This document shows positions 16,961 through 26,153 of a stretch of 64,000 nucleotides of DNA, piece by piece. This DNA is from Flavobacterium sp. CS20 (GTDB taxonomy: Bacteria > Bacteroidota > Bacteroidia > Flavobacteriales > Flavobacteriaceae). The number at the start of each line of letters is the position of its first letter. The first letter of the stretch is position 1. The stretch is taken from NCBI RefSeq assembly GCF_018080005.1, contig NZ_CP073015.1:124001-188000 (forward strand). Reading direction: 5' to 3'. The position numbers and the translations under genes were made by a program. The notes under the pieces are model-generated. The model did not search any database. It was given only the letters and a program-made list of their open reading frames with translations, and was not told the DNA's origin.

Positions 16961-17116
16961 TTAATTTTTAGGCTTGTTTTTATACTTTTTTGCCATTTTG
17001 TCTAATGGACTTTCTATCTTTTTAGTGCTTTTTTGACTAATATGAGTATAAACTGTAGTCGTTTTGATACTGCTATAGCCTAAAAACTTTTGTATATATC
17101 TTATGTCTGTCCCGCC
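16961..17116 (-). pseudogene. C-terminal stub of a tyrosine recombinase/integrase
   Basis: Read on the minus strand this gives GGTDIRYIQKFLGYSSIKTT followed by TVYTHISQKSTKKIESPLDK. It is the end of the tyrosine recombinase catalytic domain: the LG(H/Y)SS motif, with Tyr in place of the usual His, and the nucleophile Tyr in TVYTH. A stop codon precedes it at 17117-17119, and the 146-bp repeat begins 10 bp upstream, so the gene was cut there. It is the only recombinase trace inside the island. Confidence 0.8.
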
Positions 17117-17125
17117 TTATAACAA

Positions 17126-17271
17126 ATTCTGACTAACGTAAAATTATATCACTGTAAATCAGTTGTTTATATTTTATTCAACATTTCAATTTTCAATCCA
17201 AATTTACTCATTTTACGTTAGCCGAGGGACTAAAGTTTCTATGAGTCTATGAGGGATTGCTATCAACGTTT
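17126..17271 (+). repeat. 146-bp direct repeat, right copy
   Basis: Second copy of the repeat at 9390-9535. Here the internal inverted repeat is perfect (CTAACGTAAAAT ... ATTTTACGTTAG). Its right end overlaps the last three codons and stop of the TolC-family gene (17263), and its left end truncates the tyrosine recombinase. Confidence 0.85.
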
Positions 17272-18603
17272 TTCCCCTATGGACTTTAAGTAATTGGCTA
17301 TATTGATTTTGTACTTTGCCTTAGCATCTATTAAGGCATCTTTTGCTTCTTGGGCTATAGCTCTGGCTTCTAATAAATCTGATAAACTGGTTAAGCCTGC
17401 ATCATAATTGTTTTCCATTTCTTTTTGGTGTTCTACAGCTTGACTCACGGATGTTTGGGCAATATCAATTTGTTTATAGCTTTCTGTTAAATCTCTATAA
17501 GCTTTTGACATTTGCAGTTGCAATAGTTCAGAATTTTGCTTTAAGCTATTTTTTGCAATCTCCATCTTAATTTCATGCTCTTGCTTCTTGTAGGTTCCTC
17601 CCCACCAATCTGAAATGGGAATAGATAAGGTTGCAAATACTAATCCGTATGTATTATCCTGATCAATCATATCTAAATACATGCCTCCAACGCCAACAGC
17701 TAACTGGGGTAACAATTCCCCATTGGTCATTTTCTTTTGCAATTCTTCAGTTTCAACAGCTTTGTTAAGCATTTTATATTCTTCTCTGTTTTTTAATGCT
17801 AAATCTGTTTCTGTATAATAATTTTGAGGAGGTAATATAGTTGTTATAGAATCTATAACATTAAAATTTTCGGTGTATGGTATGCCAAGGTGTTGAGAAA
17901 ATGTCATTTTTAAAATATCGATTCCATTGTTGAGTTTTAACTTATTTCCTTCAACTTTATTGAGCTCTAATTGTACTTTTAACAGGTCGCTTTTTTTGAC
18001 CAAACCAGCATCATAAAAATCACCCACTTCTTTAAGCAGTTCTTTTAAGAGTTTTTCATAGTTCCTAAGCGTTATTGTTTTTTCATTTAAGGCTACCAAA
18101 TTCCAATAATAGTCTTCAGTGGTCACTAGTATTTCAGATTTGGTTAAGTTATACTGGTATTGGGTAACATCTTCATTCACTTCTGCCAATTTATTTCCAG
18201 TTCTGATACGTCCACCTGCATATAATGGTTGTACAGCTGTTACCATAGCTGTATTTGCATAATCTAAGGTTTGTATGTTAATGGGTGGCACATACGCAAA
18301 TTGTGTGGCTGTTTCTAAATGGGCGGGATTACCATCATAAACAGGTAGATCCATGGCATCGGTTTTTATGTCCAAAAAATTCTTGGACGATTTAAATGCA
18401 AAGGCAGAAGCACTTACCGTTGGGAAATATTTGGTAAAAGCATTTTTTCTAACCTTTCCAGAAGCTTCCAATTTTAATTGTGACTCTTTTAAACGCTTAT
18501 TGTTTTCTAGAGCCAATTCTTTACAAGCATTTAATGTAAGTGTTTGAGCAATTGAAGTCGCACCAAAAAACAATAATATCGCTACAATACTTAATTTTTT
18601 CAT
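17263..18603 (-). CDS. TolC-family outer membrane efflux protein
   Basis: A 446-residue protein with a signal peptide (MKKLSIVAILLFFGATSIAQ) and two related outer-membrane-efflux halves rich in long alpha-helical heptads (LNACKELALENNKRLKESQL; LTSLSDLLEARAIAQEAKDA). It forms the trimeric outer-membrane channel of an RND pump. It is the last gene of the minus-strand operon adaptor-permease-TolC, 21 bp after the permease. Its final codons lie in the right copy of the 146-bp repeat, so its C-terminus may have been altered by the event that formed the repeat. Confidence 0.92.
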   Translation of the reverse strand: MKKLSIVAILLFFGATSIAQTLTLNACKELALENNKRLKESQLKLEASGKVRKNAFTKYFPTVSASAFAFKSSKNFLDIKTDAMDLPVYDGNPAHLETATQFAYVPPINIQTLDYANTAMVTAVQPLYAGGRIRTGNKLAEVNEDVTQYQYNLTKSEILVTTEDYYWNLVALNEKTITLRNYEKLLKELLKEVGDFYDAGLVKKSDLLKVQLELNKVEGNKLKLNNGIDILKMTFSQHLGIPYTENFNVIDSITTILPPQNYYTETDLALKNREEYKMLNKAVETEELQKKMTNGELLPQLAVGVGGMYLDMIDQDNTYGLVFATLSIPISDWWGGTYKKQEHEIKMEIAKNSLKQNSELLQLQMSKAYRDLTESYKQIDIAQTSVSQAVEHQKEMENNYDAGLTSLSDLLEARAIAQEAKDALIDAKAKYKINIANYLKSIGEKR

Positions 18604-18624
18604 TTTGTTCTTTTTTTTAAAATA

Positions 18625-21600
18625 TTAATCATTTTTTAATGCTTTTGCTGATTTTCTTTCTTCTGAACGACCTATGGATTTCCAATACAGTACTGGTAAA
18701 ACCAATAGGGTAAGTGCCATACCTGTAAGTAAGCCAAAACAAATGACAGTACCTACCATTCCCACAAGGACGAGCCGCTTTAGAATCATTGGTATTACAC
18801 CAACTGCTGCTGCTGAAGAGGTTAGAAAAATAGGACGCATTCTACGCTTGCCTGTCGCCAGACCAGCTTCTTCGTAAGACATCCCATGCTTATGTACTAA
18901 CTGACTTGCGTAGTCTATAAGTATAATGCCGTTTCTTACCACTATACCCACAAGTACCATTATACCTACAAAAGCAGTAAAGCTAAATGGATAGTTCATT
19001 ACCAACAAGCCTAAGCCTGCTCCAAAAATACTGAGCAGATAGTTGACATAATAAGCAATGCTTTTCTAATTGTTTTAAACTGAAACATCAAAATAAAAAA
19101 TATGACAATGATACTTACTCCTAAAGAAATAGTCATGGGAATAAAGTTTTCAATAGTTGCCTCATGATCTCCCCCATAGGTAATTACAGTTCCTTCAGGA
19201 AGTTCTAAAGCATCTATTAAAGGTCGCACTTCTCTAAAAACATTATCGGCTATACTTCCTCTTACAACATCTCCCATTATGGTGTTGGTGCGTACGCCAT
19301 TTCTTCGTGAGATAGTGCCTTCTGTCCATTCTGGTTTTAAAGTACTTAGAGAGCGTAAGGGTAATGTTTCAAGTGTTAATAAAGATGTTATGTATTGGTT
19401 GCCTAAATCATCAATACTGTTTTTTTGATAGTCTTCCTTAGAAAGAATCACACTAATAGGATAATCGTCTTCCCAAACGGTTGTTAAAGGCATACCATCC
19501 AATGAAATTAGCAGTGAAGAAGCCACTAACGATTTTGCGTATCCTAACTGGTTTGCTTTATTCCTGTTCAGTTCCACAGAAATTCCCTGTCTCTTTTCGT
19601 CCCAGTCACTTCTTACCCATTCTAAACCTTCGTTAGCTTTTAATATTGAGGTTACTTTGTTTCCAACCGTCTTCAAATCTTTTATATTATTGGAGGCAAT
19701 CCTGACTTCAATAGGAGCCTTAAAATCCTCCATTGCCAGTTGTTTCCATTTAATATGTGCTTTTGGAAAGGCACCTTTATATTTTACGCTATATTCATCT
19801 AGAATTTCTATTGTGGCTTCATTGGATATAGTATTTAGTAAGAGTTGCCCATAGTTTTTTGCTGGTAAATGCGGTGCGTACAAAGCGTTAAACCTTGGAG
19901 AACCGTTACCTATAAAACTGGCAATGTTAGTAATGCGTTTGTCTTTGCTTAATATGGTTTCTAAACTGTCTATAACGCTTTCTGTTTTGGAAATAGAGGA
20001 GCCTTCTGGCAAATAAACCTCTATAGCAAATTGTTTTCTGTCCATTTCAGGAAACAATTTTTGATCAACATTCATAAAAAACAGTATTCCTATGACTATA
20101 GACAGCACTCCTGCAAGTATGGTTGATTTTGGATTTTTAAAACAATATGAAAGTGTTTTATCAAACTGATTTTGCAATAGATCCAACAAACTTTTCCTTT
20201 GCTTTTCATCAGGGTTTTTATCCTCTTGATGGAGCCCTTTTTTTATAAACACATAACACATAAAAGGGATTAATAATACAGCGACAAGCATTGATATACT
20301 TAATGCAATGCCAATAGTAATAGGTAAACTTCCTGCAAAATCTTTGGCAATGCCTGTTAAGAAAAATAATAGTGGGAAAAATGCGGTACAAATTGCAGCA
20401 GAAGCTGTTAACACAGGTATAAACAACTCTGTAGCGGCTTTCCAAGCGGCATCCCAAGGTTTTTCACCATGATCCAACTTTTCTACATGGCTGTCTATTA
20501 CCACAATAGCATTATCTACTACCATGCCTAGCACGACAATTAAAGTCGCCAATGATACAATATGCAATTGAAGCCCTACCATTTGCATAATTCCAATAGT
20601 AATTAAAATGGAAATTGGTATTGATACGGTCGCTACAGTCGCCACTCTAAAGGGCAAGAGCAACATGGTAACAATAATGACTGCAATGATTGCTATCATA
20701 AATTCCACTAAAAAATGGGATATGGAATCATCTACCACTTCTGGTAAATTTGATATGGTATTTAGTTGGACATCACTCCCTAATTTTTCTGAAAATTTAG
20801 TTAGCACTTCTTGAACGTCTTCTCCAAAATACACGATATTGTTCCCTTTTTGCATTTCTAACGAAAGCAGTAATGCGTTTGTACCGTTATTTTTTATAAA
20901 GTTCTCTGGCTTTTCATAACGTCTTTCTATGTAGGCAACATCTTTTAAACGTATAATATTACCCTGAGGATCTGAATATACTATTTGTTCTTCTAAATCT
21001 TCTTCTGATTCAAATCTAGGCGGTAAGTGGATTGGTAAATCTAAATCACCATTATCTAAGGTGCCAGAATAATTGATGGATTCTTGTAGTTGGAATGAAG
21101 CCAAAACCATTGTTGGCTTTAGGTTAAACTCTTTTAGCTTTTCGGGCTTTATATATACGTAAATTTCTTCTTTTTGTTCGCCGAATGTCTTTATTTTTGA
21201 AACAGCAGGTATTTTTCTGATTTCAGCTTCCAAATTATCCATGATCTCACCAAGTTCTCGATAGCTTTTATGATTGGATGACATGGTAATCAACAGTGCA
21301 GAGGTGTCTCCAAAATCATTTGTTCCAATAAGTGCCAGAACACCCGTGGGGACTTGTAACTCGTTAAGACCATGTCTTAATTTTGACCAAAACTTATCCG
21401 CATTTTTAACATTGGGGTTCAATTCAACATAAATGATCATTTGCCCTTCTTTGGATTGTGAATAGGTTTTTGACTTGTTCACTTCTTCATAACCAAATAT
21501 ATAATCTTCAACAACTTTAGTGAGTCGTTCTTCAACTTCTAATGAGGTAAACCCGGGATAAACACCAATAACCAAACCTTGGCGTACAGTAAACTCGGGA

Positions 21601-21722
21601 TATTCTCGTCTTGGCATATTTTTTAAACCTATAGCACCCAAGATCATAAATACAACCACTATGGAAACCACAATTTGGTAATGCTTCATAGCGACTTCAA
21701 TAATATTCATTCCTTTTTTCAT
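18625..21722 (-). pseudogene. RND efflux permease, split by a frameshift
   Basis: Two frames together make one HAE1/AcrB-type RND permease of about 1030 residues. The first (21722-19011) carries TM1 (YQIVVSIVVVFMILGAIGLK), both porter regions, and the TM4-TM6 block with GMVVDNAIVVIDSHVEKL. It ends wrongly in MSTICSVFLEQA. The second (19008-18625) resumes with LVMNYPFSFTAFVGIMVLVG and GIVVRNGIILIDYASQ. Losing one base at about 19031-19040 explains the break, since the family reads MSTIPLSIFGAGLGLLVMN. The permease drives proton-coupled export of drugs, dyes or lipids. It may be inactive, or the base loss may be a sequencing error. Confidence 0.85.
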
Positions 21723-21761
21723 AAAAATGTACTTATACAATTAAAACACAGTGTGGAAAAT

Positions 21762-22802
21762 TTAGTAACTAACTTTATCATTGTCAGTCAATTTGTGCTG
21801 TCCTTCAGTAACTATAATATCTCCCTTTAAAAGTCCTGATACTACTTCAATTTGGTTGTTTTCAAAAGAACCAAGCTCAACCAATTGTTTTGAGACCTTT
21901 TTAGATTCTGGGTTGACCTTAAACACATAATTTTTACCATTTTCATCTTTAATTACCGCTCTATATGGGATTGTCAATTTTCCTTCAGACGGCATTAAAT
22001 TGATATTAACGTCACAAGCCATTCCTGATTTTATTAAAAGATCCTTGTTTGAAATAAGAATTTTCACCTCGTAGGTTTTGGACAATCTGTTAGCTATTAC
22101 ACTTACTTTTTCTATATTTCCCATAAATACTTTGCTTCCTAAAGCAGGAATGATAACGGAAGCTTTTTGGTTTTTTTTTATAGAATTGATCTCATTTTCT
22201 GGTACAGATATCCTTACATAGACCTCGTTTAGCGACACTAGATTAAAAATGGGAGTTCCAGGAATAGAAGCTGAACCCACTTCAACATTTCTAGTGCCAA
22301 TGAATCCTGATGATGGCGCTCGTAAGGTGCAGTTTTCCAGATTTCGCAGAGCCACAAGATTTACAGATTTTGCCTGATCTAATTTTGATATGGCATCCTG
22401 CATTTGAATTTCAGGAAGACTGCCCTTGTCGTAAACCGATTTCAGCCTTGCATAGGCATCTTTGGCTTGATTTAAGGTCGCCAAGGTGCCGTTATAGGTG
22501 TTCAGTGGAGAACTGTTGTCTATTTGAGCCAATATTTGTCCTTTTTTTACCCAATCTCCTTCTTCCACCATAATGGAAGTTACTACACCTGGAAGCAAAA
22601 AACTCAATGGAGTGGACACCTTAGGTTCTACAGTACCATTATAACTAAGCTGATTACCTATAGTGTCTCCCTTTACTTGAAAAATATTTACTTTATAGCC
22701 CGCTTTTGTTGCATTGGTATTGGTTGTTTCTTTTTTTTCTGAACAACCTAACATAAGTATTAGGACAACTGCAGGTAAAACTCGGTTTAAAATAATATTC
22801 AT
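21762..22802 (-). CDS. RND efflux periplasmic adaptor (HlyD/MFP family) lipoprotein
   Basis: A 346-residue protein with a lipoprotein signal (LILMLGCSEKK; Cys20 at the lipobox). The lipoyl half-motifs (VTSIMVEEGDWVKKGQILAQID and LRAPSSGFIGTRNVEVGS) flank an alpha-hairpin; the beta-barrel and membrane-proximal domains follow (GMACDVNINLMPSEGKLTIP; VSGLLKGDIIVTEG). It bridges the RND permease and the TolC channel. First gene of the operon; the permease starts 39 bp downstream. Confidence 0.93.
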   Translation of the reverse strand: MNIILNRVLPAVVLILMLGCSEKKETTNTNATKAGYKVNIFQVKGDTIGNQLSYNGTVEPKVSTPLSFLLPGVVTSIMVEEGDWVKKGQILAQIDNSSPLNTYNGTLATLNQAKDAYARLKSVYDKGSLPEIQMQDAISKLDQAKSVNLVALRNLENCTLRAPSSGFIGTRNVEVGSASIPGTPIFNLVSLNEVYVRISVPENEINSIKKNQKASVIIPALGSKVFMGNIEKVSVIANRLSKTYEVKILISNKDLLIKSGMACDVNINLMPSEGKLTIPYRAVIKDENGKNYVFKVNPESKKVSKQLVELGSFENNQIEVVSGLLKGDIIVTEGQHKLTDNDKVSY

Positions 22803-23325
22803 AATTAAATTCTGTTTAGCGTTTTACTATTAATATTTTCGGTATATAATAATGGAGACAAAGGTGATGTACTTATTTTGTTTAGAAAAGGTCTTAAGTA
22901 TGCTTAAATTGGTTTAAATAAGGGATTTTTTGATATTTATGAATTTTTCTATTATATTATATCGTATCAAAAAAAAATATTAAAACACTGTATAACAATG
23001 CATTGATGTGTTATATAAGAATAAATAGTATTGGTCTAAAAAAGGTTTTATCTTCTTGGTTAGTATGTTTTATGGGCTAAAAAACCACACTGGAATTGAA
23101 AACAAAGCAAAATCCATACCTGAAGCCATCACTCGGGTTCTGCTTTTGTGAATAATAGATTTCTAACAAAACCGTCCTTTTTTGGAATCGTGAATAACTC
23201 TGCTTTAAATATTTCAACTTCATATTTTAACAGGTGCATTCTCCATAATATCACAAACGATTAAAATCCTTTTTGATTTATGTTAGGATGGTATAAGCCA
23301 GAAAAGAACATCAATCTCACTTGAA
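22803..23325. other. 523-bp intergenic region without a recognised gene
   Basis: AT-rich DNA between the AraC-type regulator and the efflux operon, both on the minus strand. I see no convincing coding frame, tRNA or repeat. It must contain the operon promoter, probably close to 22803, and is the likely binding area of the regulator. Confidence 0.5.
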
Positions 23326-24219
23326 CTAAGTTAAATTTTTTCTGTATGCCGAGGGAGAAATGCCTGTGTTTTTTTTGAAATATTTACCAAAAGACGATTG
23401 ATCACTAAACTGAAGCTCATCTGCTATTTGAGCTATGGTGAGAGATGAGTTGGCCAATAGGTTTCGAGCTTCTATAGTTACTACTTCATCAATTAATTGC
23501 GAGGCTGTTTTGCCTGAAACCTTTTTTAATACTTTTGATAAGTGTCCTGAGGTTACGCATAAAATATCGGCATAAAATTGTACTGTTCTCTCACTTTTAA
23601 AATTCTCTTCAAGTATTCTAAAAAATCGAAGGGTCAACTCTTCTTGTCTTGATAATGATGTTTTGTAAGTGGTAATTTGTTTTTTATAAATTGTTGCCAA
23701 TTCATACATTAAAAGATTAAAAGTGTGCAGGATGATTTCATCTTTATAATAAAAAGCATCATCCATTTTTCCTTGGAGAAATTTTGTGATGGTTTTGAAA
23801 ATGCTCAATTCTTTTTTGTTAAGAACAAGCTTGAATATATTTTTAGCTATTAAAAAATTAAAAACCTCTATTTCGGTTTTATTAAAGACATTTTTTAATA
23901 AAAAATCTAGCGTAAAGCTAATTTCAATAACTTCAAGTTCTTGGCTTATTTCTAAAATATGAGTAACTGTATTGGGAACGATAACAATGATTTCGTTTTT
24001 TTGTACTTCATACTTTAGAATGTTGAGTTGTAATTTTATCTTTCCAGAAACAACCAACAAAACAGCGTAATTATCAAACCTAAATGGATATGATAAAGGA
24101 ACTTCTTTAAATTTATTTTTTGAAGTATGGATATGTAAACCTTCATGCTGTGGTTTTTCTCCAAGAATTTCAATGATGTCGTATATTGTATGTTTTTTAA
24201 TTTGTTTATTTTCCAACAT
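23326..24219 (-). CDS. AraC family transcriptional regulator
   Basis: A 297-residue protein. The N-terminal part (1-150) is a cupin-like sensing domain (YPFRFDNYAVLLVVSGKIKL), and the C-terminal 100 residues hold the two helix-turn-helix units of AraC/XylS proteins (VQFYADILCVTSGHLSKVLK; SLTIAQIADELQFSDQSSFG then KYFKKNTGISPSAYRK). It lies directly upstream of the efflux operon on the same strand, so it is a good candidate for its activator. The ligand is unknown. Confidence 0.9.
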   Translation of the reverse strand: MLENKQIKKHTIYDIIEILGEKPQHEGLHIHTSKNKFKEVPLSYPFRFDNYAVLLVVSGKIKLQLNILKYEVQKNEIIVIVPNTVTHILEISQELEVIEISFTLDFLLKNVFNKTEIEVFNFLIAKNIFKLVLNKKELSIFKTITKFLQGKMDDAFYYKDEIILHTFNLLMYELATIYKKQITTYKTSLSRQEELTLRFFRILEENFKSERTVQFYADILCVTSGHLSKVLKKVSGKTASQLIDEVVTIEARNLLANSSLTIAQIADELQFSDQSSFGKYFKKNTGISPSAYRKNLT

Positions 24220-24471
24220 TAACAGAAATAATCATCTCTCCAAATATAGTATATTTTTAAACCAATTAATGCTTAGTTCCAAAAATCTTATACATGCTAA
24301 CTGGTGTATGATTGGTTGCAACTTTTTTATTTAATTTAATGTGAGTTCGATTTAAGCTGACAATTTATTTTCAATAATTTCAAGGTTTAGTCGGTAGGAT
24401 ATCATTATTTTACTATTGATTTGCATTAGAGAGTTTTTCCTAATATCTATATCAAACTCGTGTCATTTACT

Positions 24472-25236
24472 TTAAAAATGCTCATACACTCCAAGCCCAA
24501 ATAAAGCAAAATCGTATTTAACTGGATCTTTGATATCGAGTTTTCTTAAGTTTTTGTCTAATTCTTTTACAGCTTTAGCATCGTTTTGTTTCCGTTTTAA
24601 TAATCCTAACTTTCGAGCGACTCTCGCCGTATGAACGTCCAAAGGACAAGACAATAGAGCAGGAGAGAGGTTTTGCCAAATCCCAAAGTCAACTCCATTT
24701 TTATCTTGTCTTACAAACCAACGCAACATCATGTTGAGGCGTTTGGTCGCTGAATTTTTTAAAGGATCACTGATGTGTTTTTTGGTGCGTTCTGGACAAC
24801 CAAAAGCCATAAATTCTCTTTTGAAATGATGAATGGCAGTTTGCAAATTATCATCGACTTGATGCTTGACAAAAATGTCTTCTAAACTATTATATTTTTG
24901 ATACAATTGTTGTAAAGCCTTGAAAAAATATTTTAAATCTTCAGCATTAAAGGTTCTGTGCACAAATCCGTTACAAGCTTTTAAATCAGATTTACTGTGA
25001 TTTTTGATAAAATCATAAGGAGAATTCCTCATAATTTTTAGTAGTCTTTCCCCGCTGTTCAAAATACTTTTTCGATTGCCCCAAGCTATGGTTGCAATTA
25101 AAAATCCACTGATCTCAATATCTTGTTTTAAAGAAAACTGATGTGGAATTTGAATGGGATCATCTTTGATAAAATCAACCGTATTATAGGTTTCAACTTT
25201 ATGGTCGAGAAAAGCTTTAAGTTCAGAATGGTTCAT
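24472..25236 (-). CDS. TIGR02757 family protein
   Basis: A 254-residue protein common in Bacteroidota. It has the family blocks GFLIATIAWGNRKSILNSGERLL, KRLNMMLRWFVRQDKNGVDFGIW and LSCPLDVHTARVARKLGLLKRK. The last resembles the helix-hairpin-helix and catalytic-Asp neighbourhood of DNA glycosylases (LPLDVHT...), so a nucleic acid role has been suggested, but none is established. The start abuts the stop of the lolD-like gene with no gap, indicating co-transcription. Confidence 0.85.
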   Translation of the reverse strand: MNHSELKAFLDHKVETYNTVDFIKDDPIQIPHQFSLKQDIEISGFLIATIAWGNRKSILNSGERLLKIMRNSPYDFIKNHSKSDLKACNGFVHRTFNAEDLKYFFKALQQLYQKYNSLEDIFVKHQVDDNLQTAIHHFKREFMAFGCPERTKKHISDPLKNSATKRLNMMLRWFVRQDKNGVDFGIWQNLSPALLSCPLDVHTARVARKLGLLKRKQNDAKAVKELDKNLRKLDIKDPVKYDFALFGLGVYEHF

Positions 25237-25899
25237 CTATCTAATGATTTGCCCATCTTTCATTTCTAATTTTCTATCAGCCATATCCGCTAGTCCTTTG
25301 TTATGAGTGACAATCACAAAGGTTTGGTTAAATTCCTCACGCAAATCAAAAAAGAGGTTGTGTAATTGCTCTGCAGTAACAGAATCGAGGTTACCAGAAG
25401 GTTCATCGGCTAAAATCACCGACGGATTATTAATGAGTGCTCTCGCTACGGCAACGCGTTGTTGCTCGCCACCACTGAGTTCGCTAGGTTTGTGATGAAT
25501 ACGGTTTTTAAGATTTAAAAACTCTAAAAGTTCTGTAGCTTTGTGTTCGGCTTCTTTTTTGGATATTTTATTGATAAACGCTGGGATACAAACATTTTCA
25601 AGTGCAGTAAATTCGGGTAACAATTGATGGAACTGAAAAATAAATCCAATATTTTGATTTCTAAATTTAGCCAAAGCTTTGTTTTTAAGTTTAGCCACAT
25701 CCACATCATTAATTTTAATGATTGTATTTGCATTTTTATCAGCTTTCTCAAGCGTTCCAACAATTTGCAAGAGCGTAGTTTTACCAGCTCCTGAAGAACC
25801 TACAATAGAAACTATTTCACCTTTTTTGATATCAATTGACACATCATCAAGGACTTTTAAGTCACCGTAATGTTTATTAATATGTTTTGCTTGAATCAT
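25237..25899 (-). CDS. lolD: ABC transporter ATP-binding protein, LolD-like
   Basis: A 220-residue ATPase from the ATG at 25899 ([20 protein letters not shown]); the open frame runs 40 codons further upstream through non-conserved AT-rich DNA. Walker A is [10 protein letters not shown], the signature is [15 protein letters not shown], and Walker B is [14 protein letters not shown]. The short length and the GNLDS pattern match LolD/MacB/FtsE-type subunits, which extract lipoproteins or drive mechanotransmission rather than importing solutes. No partner permease is adjacent, so the LolD name is by similarity only. Confidence 0.85.
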   Translation of the reverse strand: MIQAKHINKHYGDLKVLDDVSIDIKKGEIVSIVGSSGAGKTTLLQIVGTLEKADKNANTIIKINDVDVAKLKNKALAKFRNQNIGFIFQFHQLLPEFTALENVCIPAFINKISKKEAEHKATELLEFLNLKNRIHHKPSELSGGEQQRVAVARALINNPSVILADEPSGNLDSVTAEQLHNLFFDLREEFNQTFVIVTHNKGLADMADRKLEMKDGQIIR

Positions 25900-26153
25900 A
25901 TTTTGACTAATGAACGACGAAAATACAATTTTTGAAAGTAAAATTTTAGATGTATTAATAAAATAAATTGTGGAATAATTAAGTTCAATTAGGTTAATAA
26001 TTCTATTAAAGATTTTCAATGATAATTCTCTTGAGCCACGAATGCACGAATAATTTTGAACTCATCCTTGTATAAGTGGTTTTTAAAATACAAATACTTA
26101 TAATGATTTGTAAAATCTAAATCACCAATTTGGTCAACTTCAAACAAACAATT

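Noticed and set aside
9390..17271. Calling elements A-C true integron attC sites
   Set aside because: The canonical RYYYAAC and GTTRRRY core sites are absent and no integron integrase is complete in the window; only attC-like architecture is claimed.
22803..23325. A possible degraded regulator gene in front of the efflux operon
   Set aside because: Frames are short and broken and none shows helix-turn-helix or other recognisable features.
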